Shown piece after piece: positions 35,797 to 47,100 of a DNA stretch of 64,000 nt. Each line of letters starts with the position of its first letter. The first letter of the stretch is position 1. A program made the translations under genes and the position numbers. Source of the stretch: Saccharopolyspora gloriosae (GTDB taxonomy: Bacteria > Actinomycetota > Actinomycetes > Mycobacteriales > Pseudonocardiaceae); the NCBI RefSeq assembly GCF_022828475.1, contig NZ_CP059557.1, positions 2,837,470 through 2,901,469 of the forward strand, written 5' to 3'. The notes under the pieces were generated by a model that saw only the letters and a program-made list of their open reading frames with translations, was not told the origin of the DNA and did not search any database.

Positions 35797-36888
35797 TCAG
35801 TCCAGGGTGGCCAGCATCGACGGGTCGTAGGCCACGATGCCGGTCAGCTCGCCGCGCAGCGCCTTCGCCGCCCAGTCCGGATTGGACAGCAGCGTCCTGC
35901 CCACCGCGACGAGGTCGAACTCGTTGCGCTCCAAGCGTTCCAGCAGCTGCTCGATGCCGGTCACGCCGGCCTGCTGCGAGTAGCCCTCGGCCAGGCCACC
36001 GCCCTCGCCGAACTGCTGGTCCAGGCCGACCGAGCCGACCGTGACGGTGGGCTTGCCGGTCAGCTTGCGCGCCCAGCCGGCGAGGTTCAGCTCGCTGCCG
36101 TCGAACTCGGGCAGCCAGTAGCGGCGGGTGGAGGCGTGGAAGGCGTCGACCCCGGCGTCGGCCAGCGGGGTCAGCAGCGCCGCCAGCTCGTCCGGGTCGT
36201 CGGCGATGCGGGCGTCGTAGTTGTTCAGCTTCCACTGCGAAAGCCGGAAGAACACGGGGAATCCCGGGCTGACCGCCGCGCGGACGGCCTGCACGACCTC
36301 GGTGGCGAAGCGGGCGCGGGAGGCCGGATCGCCGCCGTAGCGGTCGGTGCGCCGGTTGGTGCGGCTCCACAGGAAGTCGTCGATCAGGTAGCCGTGCGCG
36401 CCGTGCAGCTCGACGCCGTCGAACCCGATCCGCTCCGCGGCCGCGGCGGCTTCCGCGAAGGCGGCCACCGTGCCGTCGATGTCCTGCTGGGTCATGGCCT
36501 TCCCGTTCGGGGTGCCGTCGAGCCCGAGCCCGGACGGGCCTTCCGCGGGCGGTTCGGCGTCGGCGCGCGTGACGCCGGTGTGCCACAGCTGCGGAATGAT
36601 CTTGCCGCCCGCCTGGTGCACCTGCTCGGCCACCTGCGCCCAGCCGGCCAGAGCCCGCTCGCCGTGAAAGTGCGGCACGCCGTCGTGCTCCTGGGCGGCG
36701 GCGCGGTTGATGTAGGTGCCCTCGGTGATGATCAGACCGACCTGGTTGGCCGCCCGGCGGGCGTAGTAATCCGCCACGTTCCGGCCCGGCACGCCGCCCG
36801 GGGACTGCATTCTGGTCATCGGGGCCATCGCGATCCGGTTCGGCAATCGCAGATCGCCCACGGCGAACGGTTCGTCCAGGCTGGCCAT
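35797..36888 (-). CDS. Old Yellow Enzyme-type alkene reductase
   Basis: A 363-residue OYE/NemA-type flavoprotein. It begins 'LRLPNRIAMAPMTRMQSPGG', has 'EGTYINRAAAQEHDGVPHF', the FMN/substrate region 'GFDGVELHGAHGYLIDDFLW' and 'TNRRTDRYGGDPASRARF', and ends with 'VAVGRTLLSNPDWAAKALRG'. It reduces activated C=C bonds with NAD(P)H. The start at 36888 has GGAGGAAAG directly upstream. It lies 59 bases after the PKS stop on the same strand, so it is probably co-transcribed with it. In a cycloheximide-like pathway such an enzyme could reduce the dienone/phenol-derived ring; this is inference. Confidence 0.92.
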   Translation of the reverse strand: MASLDEPFAVGDLRLPNRIAMAPMTRMQSPGGVPGRNVADYYARRAANQVGLIITEGTYINRAAAQEHDGVPHFHGERALAGWAQVAEQVHQAGGKIIPQLWHTGVTRADAEPPAEGPSGLGLDGTPNGKAMTQQDIDGTVAAFAEAAAAAERIGFDGVELHGAHGYLIDDFLWSRTNRRTDRYGGDPASRARFATEVVQAVRAAVSPGFPVFFRLSQWKLNNYDARIADDPDELAALLTPLADAGVDAFHASTRRYWLPEFDGSELNLAGWARKLTGKPTVTVGSVGLDQQFGEGGGLAEGYSQQAGVTGIEQLLERLERNEFDLVAVGRTLLSNPDWAAKALRGELTGIVAYDPSMLATLD

Positions 36889-36947
36889 CTTTCCTCCCGG
36901 CTTGTCAGTGCTCACTTGATTATCTCGAATGGGGGTCGTGGAAATAA

Positions 36948-39900
36948 TTAGTCCTGCGCGTTCAACTCGTTCCGGATGAGCGCGTACCACTCGTCGGCCA
37001 TTCGGCGGGCCGTGCCGTCGTCGAACACGTTCCGGTCGTATTTGAGGAACACCCTGTACCCCGCGCCGTCCCGGTAGGACTCCGCGGAAAGCACGTGTTC
37101 GCCCGGGTACGGCAGGTCGTCGAAGGCCCGCAGATCCAGCTCGCCGGGACCGGCCGCCGCGTCGTTGGTGAGCAGGTCGGCGCCGTCGAAGTTCTGGAAC
37201 AGGAAGTTCGTCCGCACCAGCGGTTCGTCCCCGGCTCCCAGCGCGCGGCCGATCTCCAGTGCCGGGTAGGCGCCGTGCTCGATGCCGGCGAGCACCTTGC
37301 GCTGCACCGCCTTGAGCCGCTCCGGGAAGCTGCCGGTCACCGCACTGCGGATCGGCAGGCAGTTCGCGAACTGGCCCACCACGTCCTGGAACCGCTCCTC
37401 GTAGCGGGCGGCCGCGGTCATGCCGGTGAGCACGTCGGGCTGCCCGGTGATCCGGTGCAGGAACGACACCCACGTCGTGAACAGCGCGGTCGCCAGGCTT
37501 ACCCGGTTCTCCCGCGCCGTGCCGGCGAGTGCGGTCACCAGCTCCGGCGGCAGGTTGATCGTCGCCACGCCCATCCGCGGCATCCGCTTCGGGTCGTGCG
37601 GTCGGTCGTAGGGCAGCGCCGGAACCGGACGCGGTCCGGCCAGTTCGCGCAGCCAGTAGTCGCGGTGCTGCTGCGCCCGGGCGCCGGTGAGCGATTCCTG
37701 TTCCCACGCCACGAACTCTCCGTAGCCGGCGCGGTGCGGGCTTCCCGCACCCCGGTAGGCGTCCTTGAGCGTGCGGATCAGGACCGCGGTCGAGGTGCCG
37801 TCCAGCAGGAGGTGGTGCGCGGTGATCAGCAGCAGTTTCCGCTGCCCGGCCAGCGAAACCAGGTGCGCGCGCACCAGCGGGCCGGTCGCCAGGTCGAACG
37901 GGACGTCGACCAGTGCGCGCAGCTCGGCCAGTTGCGCCGCACGTGCGGTGGCCGCGATGTCGATCCGGTCGAGCGACGGGGTCCGGGCCGGGTCGACGTC
38001 CATGTGCGGCACCCCGTCCCGCTCGCCGAACACCGCGCCCAGCACCGGGTGCAGCCGGCTCTGCGCGCGGATCGCCCGTTCCAGGGCGGCCTCGTCGAGG
38101 TCGCCGTGGATCTCGAACAGCAGCGGGAGGTTGTAGGTGGTCGACTCCCCCCAGCGCAGGTGGTCCCGGTAGATGCTCAGCTGGCTGCGCGAGAGGTTCC
38201 ACCGTTCCCCCGTGGCGCCCGCGAAGTGGGCGCACAGGCCGTCGACGGATGCGGCGTCGAACAGCAGCGCGGGGGAGACGTCGTCGCCGAACTCCGGGCG
38301 CAGCGCGTTGACGAGCTGGAGGACGAGGATCGAGTCCAGGCCGTAGTCGGTCAGCGGGGCCGCGGTGTCGATCCGGTCGGCCGGGATGTCCAGGACCGCG
38401 GCGGCTTTCGCGACGATGCGCGCGGACACGTCCGACTCCGCCGGTTGAGCGGAACTCGTCTGGTGGCCCGGATTCGCCTGCGAGGCGGAGCCGATCTGCT
38501 GGACCGGATTCGCCTGCGGGACCGGGCGCTGGGCCGGGCTGATCTCCTGGGCCGGGTTCAGGTGCCGGACGGCGCCGCTCCGGGCCGTCTCCGGACCGGC
38601 GGGCCGGAGGCGATCGAGGAGTGCGCGGACCTCGCTGCCACCGGATTCGAGCAGGTGCCCGGCGAGGCCGTCCACCGATTCGACGTCGAACAACAGCGTC
38701 GGCGAGACCTCGTCCAGGTCTTCCCGGAGCACGTTCACCAGCTGCAGCACCAGGATCGAGTCCAGCCCGTAGTCCACCAGCGGCGCCGACGGGTCGATCT
38801 TGTCGGCCGCGATCTCCAGCGTGTCCGCGGCCCGCTGCCGCAAGTACCCCGCCAGCAGCTCGGCGGCACCCGAATCCGGAGCGGGAACTCCGGCTGCCGG
38901 GGCGGAAGCCGCTGCCGAGATCGGTTGTGCCGCGGGTGCGGACCGTACCGGCGCGGCAGGGCTCGGCGCGGCCTGGGTCGACGCAGCGGACCTCGGCTCG
39001 GCGACCGGAGTGCCGACGACCGGCGCGACCGGCCTCGGCTCGGCAGCGCTCGGCGCGTCGGCGAGCGGGCTCGCGGCAACCCGCGTGGACGCGGCACGGG
39101 CCGTCCCGGCCGCGGCCGAGGTGGCGGCGAGCGGGCTGGTGGCGACCGGCGAGGGCTCGGCCGCACGCGAGGCGAGCGGACCGACCGCGGGCCGGGGCGC
39201 CGCCGCCGGGGGCTTCTCGCCACTGGTGAGCTGCTGCCGCCCGATCCCGTCGCTCTCGGCGGCGATGATCTGCTGCCCCAGCGCGAGCGCCTCCGGCAGC
39301 ACGAACACCACCGCCGGGAACCCCTCGCCTTCGAGGACGTTGTGCCAGCTCTCCGGCGAGAGCGCGGGAGAACCCGGCACGCGCAGCGTCTTGTCCTCGA
39401 ACAGCCACCAGCCTTCGAGCAGCCCGAAGGTCAGGTGCGTGAACACGTCGAACGCCGCGAGCTCGTTGAGCAGCAGCCACCCGCCGTCGCGCATCGCGGC
39501 CTTGGCGTTGCGCAGCGTGTTGCGGGTGTCGCGGGTGGCGTGCAGGACGTTCGCCGCGATCACCAGGTCGTAGCCGCCGGGCTCGATCCCCTGGCCCGCC
39601 AACGGCTTTTCGGCGTTGAACAGCTTCGGGTCCAGGTACGGCACGTCGGGTCCGTACTCCGCGCGGGCGTGGTTGAGGAACGCTTTCGACAGGTCGGTGT
39701 AGGTGTAGGTCTCGATGTTGTCCTGGTACGGCTTCAGCGCGGCGAACATGCCGGCGCTGGTGCCGCCGGTGCCCGCCCCGATCTCCAGGATGCGCAGCCG
39801 CGCGCCCGGGTCCTGGCGCACCCGTTCCGAGACGATGCTCAGCGCGGCGTCGCACATCGCCCGGTTGAACGCGTCGGCCATGCGGTTGTTCCGGTAGCAG

Positions 39901-42900
39901 CCCTCGACGAGCTCGACCGACCCGCGCGGGAACAGCACGTCGGTGGCCCTGGTGCGGCCGGTCAGGATCGCGGGCAGTTCGGCGAGGGTCGCGTCGACGA
40001 GCCGCAGTTCCGCCGCCTTGTCCGGGTCCTGCGACCACTCGGCGCAGCGCTGCTTCCACTCGCGGGTGATCTCCGCCAGCGGCGGGGCCGATTCCGGCAT
40101 CACGCGCAGCGCGTGCTCGAGCCACGTCGAGTACTGCTCCAGGATGCCTGCGCGTTCGCGCAGCGTCGCGAGCTCGGTGTGCGCGGCGTCGCGGGCGATG
40201 CCGAGCTCCTCGAAGTGCGCGCGGATCACCCTGGCCAGCAGCGGATCGCGCTCGTCGGTGCGCCACCGGGCGATCGACTCCAGCACCGCCCCGTCGCCGA
40301 GCGCGCCGCGCGAACGGATCACGGCGGGGTCGACGTGGTCGCGGGCGCGGGCGTAGGCGGCGGTCCGGGTCCCGAGGTCGACGACGTCCAGCGCGTCGGG
40401 TGCGGCCAGCTTCACGAAGCCGAGCTGCGGCTGCGGGCCGGCGAACAGCTCGTCGAGCGCCGCCATCCCTTCCGGCGGCTCGATCGAGTCCAGGCCCCAC
40501 TGCCGCATGCGCCGGGTGAAGAACTCGGCGGAAACGCTGCCGGTGCTGCCCCACCAGCCCCAGTTCAGCACCTTCACCGGGCAGCTCCAGTGCTGCGCCA
40601 GGTGGTGCGCGTAGGAGTCGGCGAAGGTGCAGCCGGCCGCGTAGTTGCTCTGCCCCGCCGCGGGCGTGAACGACTGCAACGAGGAGAAGAACAGCGCGAA
40701 GTCGAGCGGTTCACCGGCGAAGACCTCTGCCATCGCGGTGCTCGCGGCCACCTTCGCGCCGAGGCTCGCGCGGAAGGTGTCCTCGTCCATCCGGGCCAAG
40801 GTCTGATCGCGCAGCACCAGCGCGGCCTGGATGACGCCGTTGACCTGCCCGCAGCGGGCCGTGATCTCCGCGCGGGCGCGGTGCAGCGATGCGGGGTCCG
40901 TGGCGTCGGCGGCGATGTAGTGCACCTCGCCGGGGATGCCGGCCAGCTTCGCCTCGATCTCGGCGTCCCGGTCCCGGCGGCCGAGCCACACCACGGTCGC
41001 GCCGTAGTGCTCGACGACGTGCCGGGTCCAGGCCACCCCCAGGCCGCCGGCGCCGCCGATCACGACGTACACCCCGCCGGGCCGGTAGGTCGCGGCGGGC
41101 ACGGCCGCCGCCGGCTCGGTCGGCGCGAGACGCCGGCGCAGCCACTGGCCGGAGCGCTGCACCCAGACCTCGTCCCGCGCGGGCAGCGCGGCCACCTCCG
41201 CGGGCCACTCGGCGTCGGCCACGTCCGCGCGGCGGACCGCCCAGTTCGCGTATTCGCGGCCCAGCGAGCCGAACAGCCCGTGCAATCCCGCGTGGGCGGG
41301 CTCGATCCGCTCACCGGCGTGCGTCGGGAGGCCGCGCTGCGTGAGCAGCGTGATGCCCAGCTCTCGCGCGTCGTAGCCCGCCCGCAGCAGCGACTTGATC
41401 ATGCGGAAGGCCGCGATCACGCCGGTCTCCTGCGCGGCGGCGAAGCCCTGCGCGTCGGTCGGCCGCAGCTGCTGCTCCGGTGCGATCCAGAGCAGGTGGT
41501 CGATGGCCTCGATCGCGGACAGCGCCTCGGCGATCTCCTCGATCGACGCGGTGGCCGGGAGGTTCCAGCTCATGGCCGCGGGGAAGTCGCGGGCGATCGC
41601 GGTGCGCTGCTGGGCGGTCCCGCCGACCACGAGCACCCGGTCTTGCCGGGTGGGCACCGGCGATCCGAGCTCTGCTGGCGCGATCGCGTCCCAAACCGGC
41701 TCGAACATCGCCGGGGACGGCTCCTGCGCGCGGCGCGCGGTGTAACCGGTCATGCGCACGCGGACGTTGCCGCCGCTGTCGGCGACATCGATGTCGAGCC
41801 TGCTCAGCGGGCCGGGCTTCGCGGCGTCCCTGGTGCGGACCACCGCCCACATCGAGTCCGTGCACGGCCCGAAGATCTCCAGGCGGTCGAGCGCGAACGG
41901 CACCGCGGTCTCCCGAGCGACAGCGCCGTCTGCGAGTTCCTGCGCGGCGGCGCTCTCGGCGAGTTGCAGCGCCATCGACGCCTGCACCGCGGAGTCCAGC
42001 AGCGCCGGGTCGAGCACCGCCCGGCCACCGGCCGGGGCGTCCAGCTTCGCGAGCACGGTGCCCGCGCCGACCTGGGTGCCGCCGATCGCGCGCAGCGCGG
42101 GGCCGTGCGCGATGCCCATCGCGCCGAGCGCTTCGCGGATGCGCTCCGCGGACACCGGTGTCGGGCAGTTCGCGCGCAGCGCGGACAGGTCGAGCGGCGC
42201 CGGGGGAGCGGTGTCCGAGCGGGCGATCCGGCCCTCGCAGCACACGCCGCGTTCGGGGGTGGCGACCTCGAAGGCGATTTCGCCGCTGCGCAACGGATTC
42301 GCGGTGATCTCGGCGGTCACCGGTCCGGCCTCGACGACCAGCGGCTGCACCCACGTGACGTTGCGCAGCAGCAGCGGCGTCGCGGCGTCCACCCCGAGCG
42401 CCGACGTCCCGAGCTCCCGGGCCATCTCCAGGTAGGCCACGCCCGGCAGGACGCGCCGGCCGTGCACGGTGTGATCGCGGATGTGCGGCTCAGCGCCGGT
42501 CAGCGTCGCCGTGGCCCGCAGGGCGCCCGGTTCGGCCGGTATCGGTGCGGGCGCGCTGAGCATCGGTTCCGCGGTCCGGGTCGCCTCGGCTGAGCGAGTT
42601 GCTGCGGCGGACCCAGCCTCCGGGGTCGCCGGAGCTGGACGAGTCGCCGGAACGGACTGTGCGGCCGGAACGGACTGTGCGGCCGGAACGGACTGTGCGG
42701 CCGGAACGGACTGTGCGGCCGGAACGGACTGTGCGGCCGAAGCCGACTGTGCGGCCGGAACGGACTGTGCAGCAGGAACGGACTGCGTCGCCGCCGCGGC
42801 GGTCTCCTGCGGAGCCGATGCCGCCCGCTCCGGCCAGTACCGCTCCCGGGCGAACGGATAGTGCGGCAGCGGCACCCGCAGGTGCGCGCCCGCGGGGAAC

Positions 42901-44193
42901 GCCTGGGTGTAGTCCAGCGCGGCACCGCCGACGAACAGCTCGGCGAGCACGCCGAGATCCGCGCGCAGCTCGATCTCGGAAGCCGAAGCGCTGCAGCGGC
43001 GCAGGCTCTCCGCACCGCGCCGCGCAGCGTCGGAACCGCCGCCCCGGCTCGATTTCCGCCCGCTGACGGCACGGGCCGAACCGACGCCCTCGTCGAGCAC
43101 CCCGACGAGCTCGTCGACATCCCGCACGACGCAGGCGAAGCGGTGCTCGAAGTGCTCGCGCCCCACGGTGAGCGTGTAGGCGAGGTCGCCGCAGTCCACC
43201 GCCGGCTCCCGGCGGCAGTGCGCCGCCAGCCGCGCCAGCTGCGCGGCGAGCTGTTCCGGCGACCGGGCGGAGAGCACCACCAGGTATGCCGCCCGCGGCG
43301 CGCGATGTACGCGGCGCGCGGCCGGTGCCTCTTCCAGTACCAGGTGCGCGTTGGTGCCGCTGGCGCCGAAGGAGCTCACGATGCCGCTGCGCGGTGCGTC
43401 CAGCGGCGCTTCCCACTTGTGCGTGCGCGTGCTCAGGTAGAACGGGCTGCCGTCGAGCGGGATCGCCGTGTTCGCCTGCTCGAAGTGCAGCGAGGCCGGG
43501 ATCTGCTCGTGCCGCATGCCGAGCAGGATCTTGAACACGCCCGCCACGCCCGCGGCGAACTGGCTGTGGCCGAGGTTCGTCTTGATCGACCCGACCGCGC
43601 AGTACCCGGATTTGTCGGTGCCCGCGCGGAACGCGCGGTTCAGCGCCTGGAATTCGATCGGATCGCCGAGGCTGGTGCCGGTGCCGTGCGCCTCTACCAG
43701 CTGGATCTTGTCGACGTCCACGTCGAACGACTCGTAGACCTCGCGCAGCAGGCTCTCCTGGGAACGCGAGCTCGGCGCCGTGATCCCGTTGGTCGCGCCG
43801 TCCTGGTTGACACCGGTACCGCGGATCACGCCGTGGATGTGGTCGCCGTCGTCCAGCGCGTCCGCCAGCCGCTTGAGCACCAGCACTCCGACGCCCTCAC
43901 CCGGCACGAAACCGTCCGCGCGGTGGTCGAACGTGTAGCAGTGCCCGGTCGGCGAGAGCATTCCGGCGCGGCCGGCGAGCCGGTACAGCCGCGGCGTGGA
44001 CTGCAGGAAGACCCCGCCCGCCAGCGCCATCGAGGTCTCGCCGGACCACAGGTCCTTGCACGCCAGGTCGACCGCCACCAGCGAGCTGGAGCACGACGTG
44101 TCCACGGCGATCGCCGGGCCTTTGAGATCGAGGAAGTAGGACACCCGGCTCGGGATGACCGAGGTCATGTTGCCCCACAGGGTTTGCGCGGGG
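36948..44193 (-). CDS. trans-AT PKS, part 4: KS5, DH, KR, C-methyltransferase, twin ACPs, condensation domain
   Basis: KS5 continues (Cys 44091-44093 in DTSCSSS, HGTGTSLG, KTNLGHSQ). After an Ala/Pro-rich repeat linker comes an active-looking DH (42530-41720, HTVHGRRVLP and DPALLDSAVQ). Next is a KR (41080-40520, 'VIGGAGGLG' and 'SSLQSFTPAAGQSNYAAG') and a C-methyltransferase (40180-39240, SAM motif 'ILEIGAGTGGTSAG'). Two near-identical ACPs follow, each with DYGLDSILVLQLVN (Ser 38757-38759 and 38330-38332). The C-terminal 400 residues (38200-36960) are an NRPS-type condensation domain with intact HHLLLDG (37797-37817). A terminal C domain normally releases the chain by amide or ester formation. 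There is no thioesterase. Confidence 0.85.
42643..42786 (-). repeat. Eight 18-bp tandem repeats in a PKS linker
   Basis: Eight consecutive 18-base units, mostly GCGGCCGGAACGGACTGT on the + strand, encode AQSVPA hexapeptides (two units vary: AQSASA and the first TQSVPA). They lie between KS5 and the DH of module 5 in an Ala/Pro-rich linker. Near-identical units suggest recent slippage expansion. The repeat is also a place where assemblies easily go wrong. Confidence 0.85.
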
Positions 44194-47100
44194 AGTCCTG
44201 ATCGAGCAGGCCCTGGTAGTCCCCGGCCCACGCCCCGACGTAGACGCCGCAGCGCCGCCGGCCCATCCGCCCCGCGTATCCGGCGTTCTCCAGGGCCTTC
44301 CAGGACTCCTCCAGCAGCAGCCGCTGCTGCGGGTCCATGATCGCGGCCTCGACCCCGGAGATGTTGAAGAACAGCGGGTCGAACTCGTCGATGCGGTCCA
44401 GGAAGCTGCCGTGCGCGCAGCGCGGGTTGCCGTCCTCGTCCGTGGTCGGCAGGTCCCAGCGGGTTGCGCGGGTGACCAGGTCGTCACCGGCGGCGAGGTG
44501 GTCCCAGAGCTCGTCGAGGTCGGCCGAGCCGGCGAAGCGGCCGCTCATCCCGACGATCGCGATCGGGCTCCGGTCGCGCGGCCGGTCCTGACCCTGCTGC
44601 CGTGGTGCTGAGGTGGTCTGCGCGATCGGCGCGACGACGGGTTCGGTGCGCGGTTCGCCGCGGTGGACCGGAGCTGCGGGAGTGCTCGGGTCGGCGGGGC
44701 TGATCGGCTCGGCGGCGCGGGCCGGCTCGGCCGGTCGGACCGGCTCGGCCGGAATCACCGGCACGGCCGGAATCGGTGGCTCGGCGGGAATCGCGGGCTC
44801 GGGCGCGGTGCCCTCGGTGAGCCGGATGTCGGCGCCGTGCTCGGCGAGCAGGTGCTCGACCAGCCGGTTCGCGGAGCTGAAGTCGTAGAGGACGTTGGTG
44901 GACAGCTCCAGCGACAGCGCGTCGTTGAGCTCGTGCACCACGCGCACGCCGAGGATCGAGTCCAGGCCGTAGTCGGCGAACGCGTGCGCGCCGTCGATCT
45001 CCTCGGTGTGCATCGCCAGCGCCCGCGCGAGCTTCTCCCGCACCAGGCGCGGAACCTCCTCGTCGAGCGGGACCTGCGGCTGCGGTGTCGGGGCCACTTC
45101 GGGGCTCATCTCCTGCGGCGAGGTGGTGTTCGGGGTCGGCTCGGCGGTCCGCGGTACTTCGGCAGGCCGAAGGGCCTGCGCGGCACGCGGCCTTTCGGCG
45201 GCGCTGGAAAGCTCAGCTGCACTGGAAAGCTCGGCAGCACCGGGCACTTCGGCAGCACCGGGCGCCGAAACGGCGCTGGACGCAGCAAGAGCGCCGGGCG
45301 TTCCAGCGGCGACGGCGTTTCCCGCAACGACGGGGAATTCGGAACCCCGCGTGGTGGCGGCGGGCACCGCGCGCCGGTCGTCGGCCGGTTCGAGGTCACC
45401 GATCCAGAACCGGTCGCGGGCGAACGGGTAGGTCGGCAGCGAGATCAGCCGGGGCGTTCCCCCAGCGTGCAACGAACTCCAGTCCAGCCGCACCCCGTCG
45501 ACCCACAGCGCAGCGATCTTGGCGAGCTTGCCCGCGGCCGCCCAGCGGGCGACCAGCAGCTCGCGTAGGTCGTCGTCCTCGGCGATGGCCGCGAGCGCAC
45601 CTTCCGCGCGGCCGGCGGAGCCGCGGTGCACGCCGGGCTCCTCCGCTCCCTCGTCCAGCGAGGAGCGCAGCAGCCGCCGCAATTCCGAAGTGGACGATGC
45701 CACCACGGCCAGGCGCTCCGCCATCGCCTCGCGCCCGATCTGCAGGGTGTGCGCCAGCTCCACCAGGTCCGGCTCCGAGCCGTCGAGCAGCGTCAGCAGC
45801 CGCTCGGTCGAGCGCCGGAGCTGTGCCGGAGTCCGCGCGGAGAGCACGACGAGCTGATCGTCGGGCCGGCCCGGCTCGAGCCGGCCGGTTCGGACTTGCC
45901 CGCCGGACCGCACCCGACCGGCGGGCCGGGCGGGTTCGGCCACGTGCTCCTCGATGATCACGTGCGCGTTCGAGCCGCCCGCGCCGAACGAGGACACCGC
46001 GGCGATCCGCGGCCGCTCGGACTCCCACGCGGCCGATTCGCGCTGCACGAAGAACGGGGTCCGCTCGAACGCGATGTTCGGGTTCGGCTCCTCGGCGTGC
46101 AGGCTCGGGGCGAGCCGCCGGTGCCGCAGCTGGAGCACCGCCTTGGTCAGGCCCGCGATGCCCGCGGCCGCCTCCAAGTGCCCGATCCCGGACTTCACCG
46201 AGCTGATCGCGCAGAACCCGCGATCAGCGGTGTCCTGTTCGAAGGCGCTGGTCAGGCCCTTGATCTCGATCGGATCGCCGAGTTCGGTCCCGGTGCCGTG
46301 CGCCTCGACGCAGCCGACGTCGCGAGCCGATACCCCGGCCCGCCGCAACGCATCGCGGACCAGCTCGGCCTGCGCGCCCGGGTTGGGCACGGTGTAGCCG
46401 TTGGCGCTGCCGCCGTGGTTGATGCTGCTGCCACGGATCACCGCCTCGACGCGGTCGCCGTCGGCCAGCGCCCGCGACAGCGGCTTGAGCAGCACCGCGC
46501 CGACGCCCTCACCGGGCACGAACCCGTCGCCACCGGCGCCGAAGCTGCGGCACCGGGCATCCGTGGACAGCATCTTCGAGCGGCACAGCTCGATGTAGTC
46601 CTGCGGGTGGGCGTAGACGTTCACGCCACCGGCGATGGCCAGCTCGCAGCTGCCGTGGCGCAGGTGCTCGCACGCCTCGTGGATCGCGGTCAGCGAGGCC
46701 GAGCACATCGTGTCCACGGTCAGGCTCGGCCCGCGCAGGTCCAGGAAGTACGAGGCCCGCGCGCTCAGCGAGGCGAACGACAGCCCGGGCAGCACCGCCT
46801 CCCCGGAGGGCAGCCGGCCCGCGCCGTGCCGGGCGTGGCCGGACTTGGTGACCCCGGCGAACACCCCGACGTTGCGGGAGTGCGCGCCGGCGAGCCGTTC
46901 GCGGGTGTAGCCGGCGTCTTCCAGGACTTCCCAGGACGCCTGCAGGAACAGGCGTTCCTGGGGGTCCATGGCGTAGGCGTCGCGGGGCGCGATCTGGAAG
47001 AACCGCGGGTCGAAGTCGGCGAACCCGGTCAGGAAACCGCCCCACTTGCTGTAGCTGCGGCCGGTGGCGATCGCGGTCTTCTGGTCCGGCTCGTAGAAGC

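Noticed and set aside
37095-42593. A very long + strand open frame opposite the PKS
   Set aside because: It has Arg/Gly/His-rich sequence without domains. High-GC codon bias of the true - strand PKS gene leaves such antisense frames open.
42643-42786. CRISPR-like array
   Set aside because: The 18-bp units are directly adjacent without spacers and encode a hexapeptide in frame.
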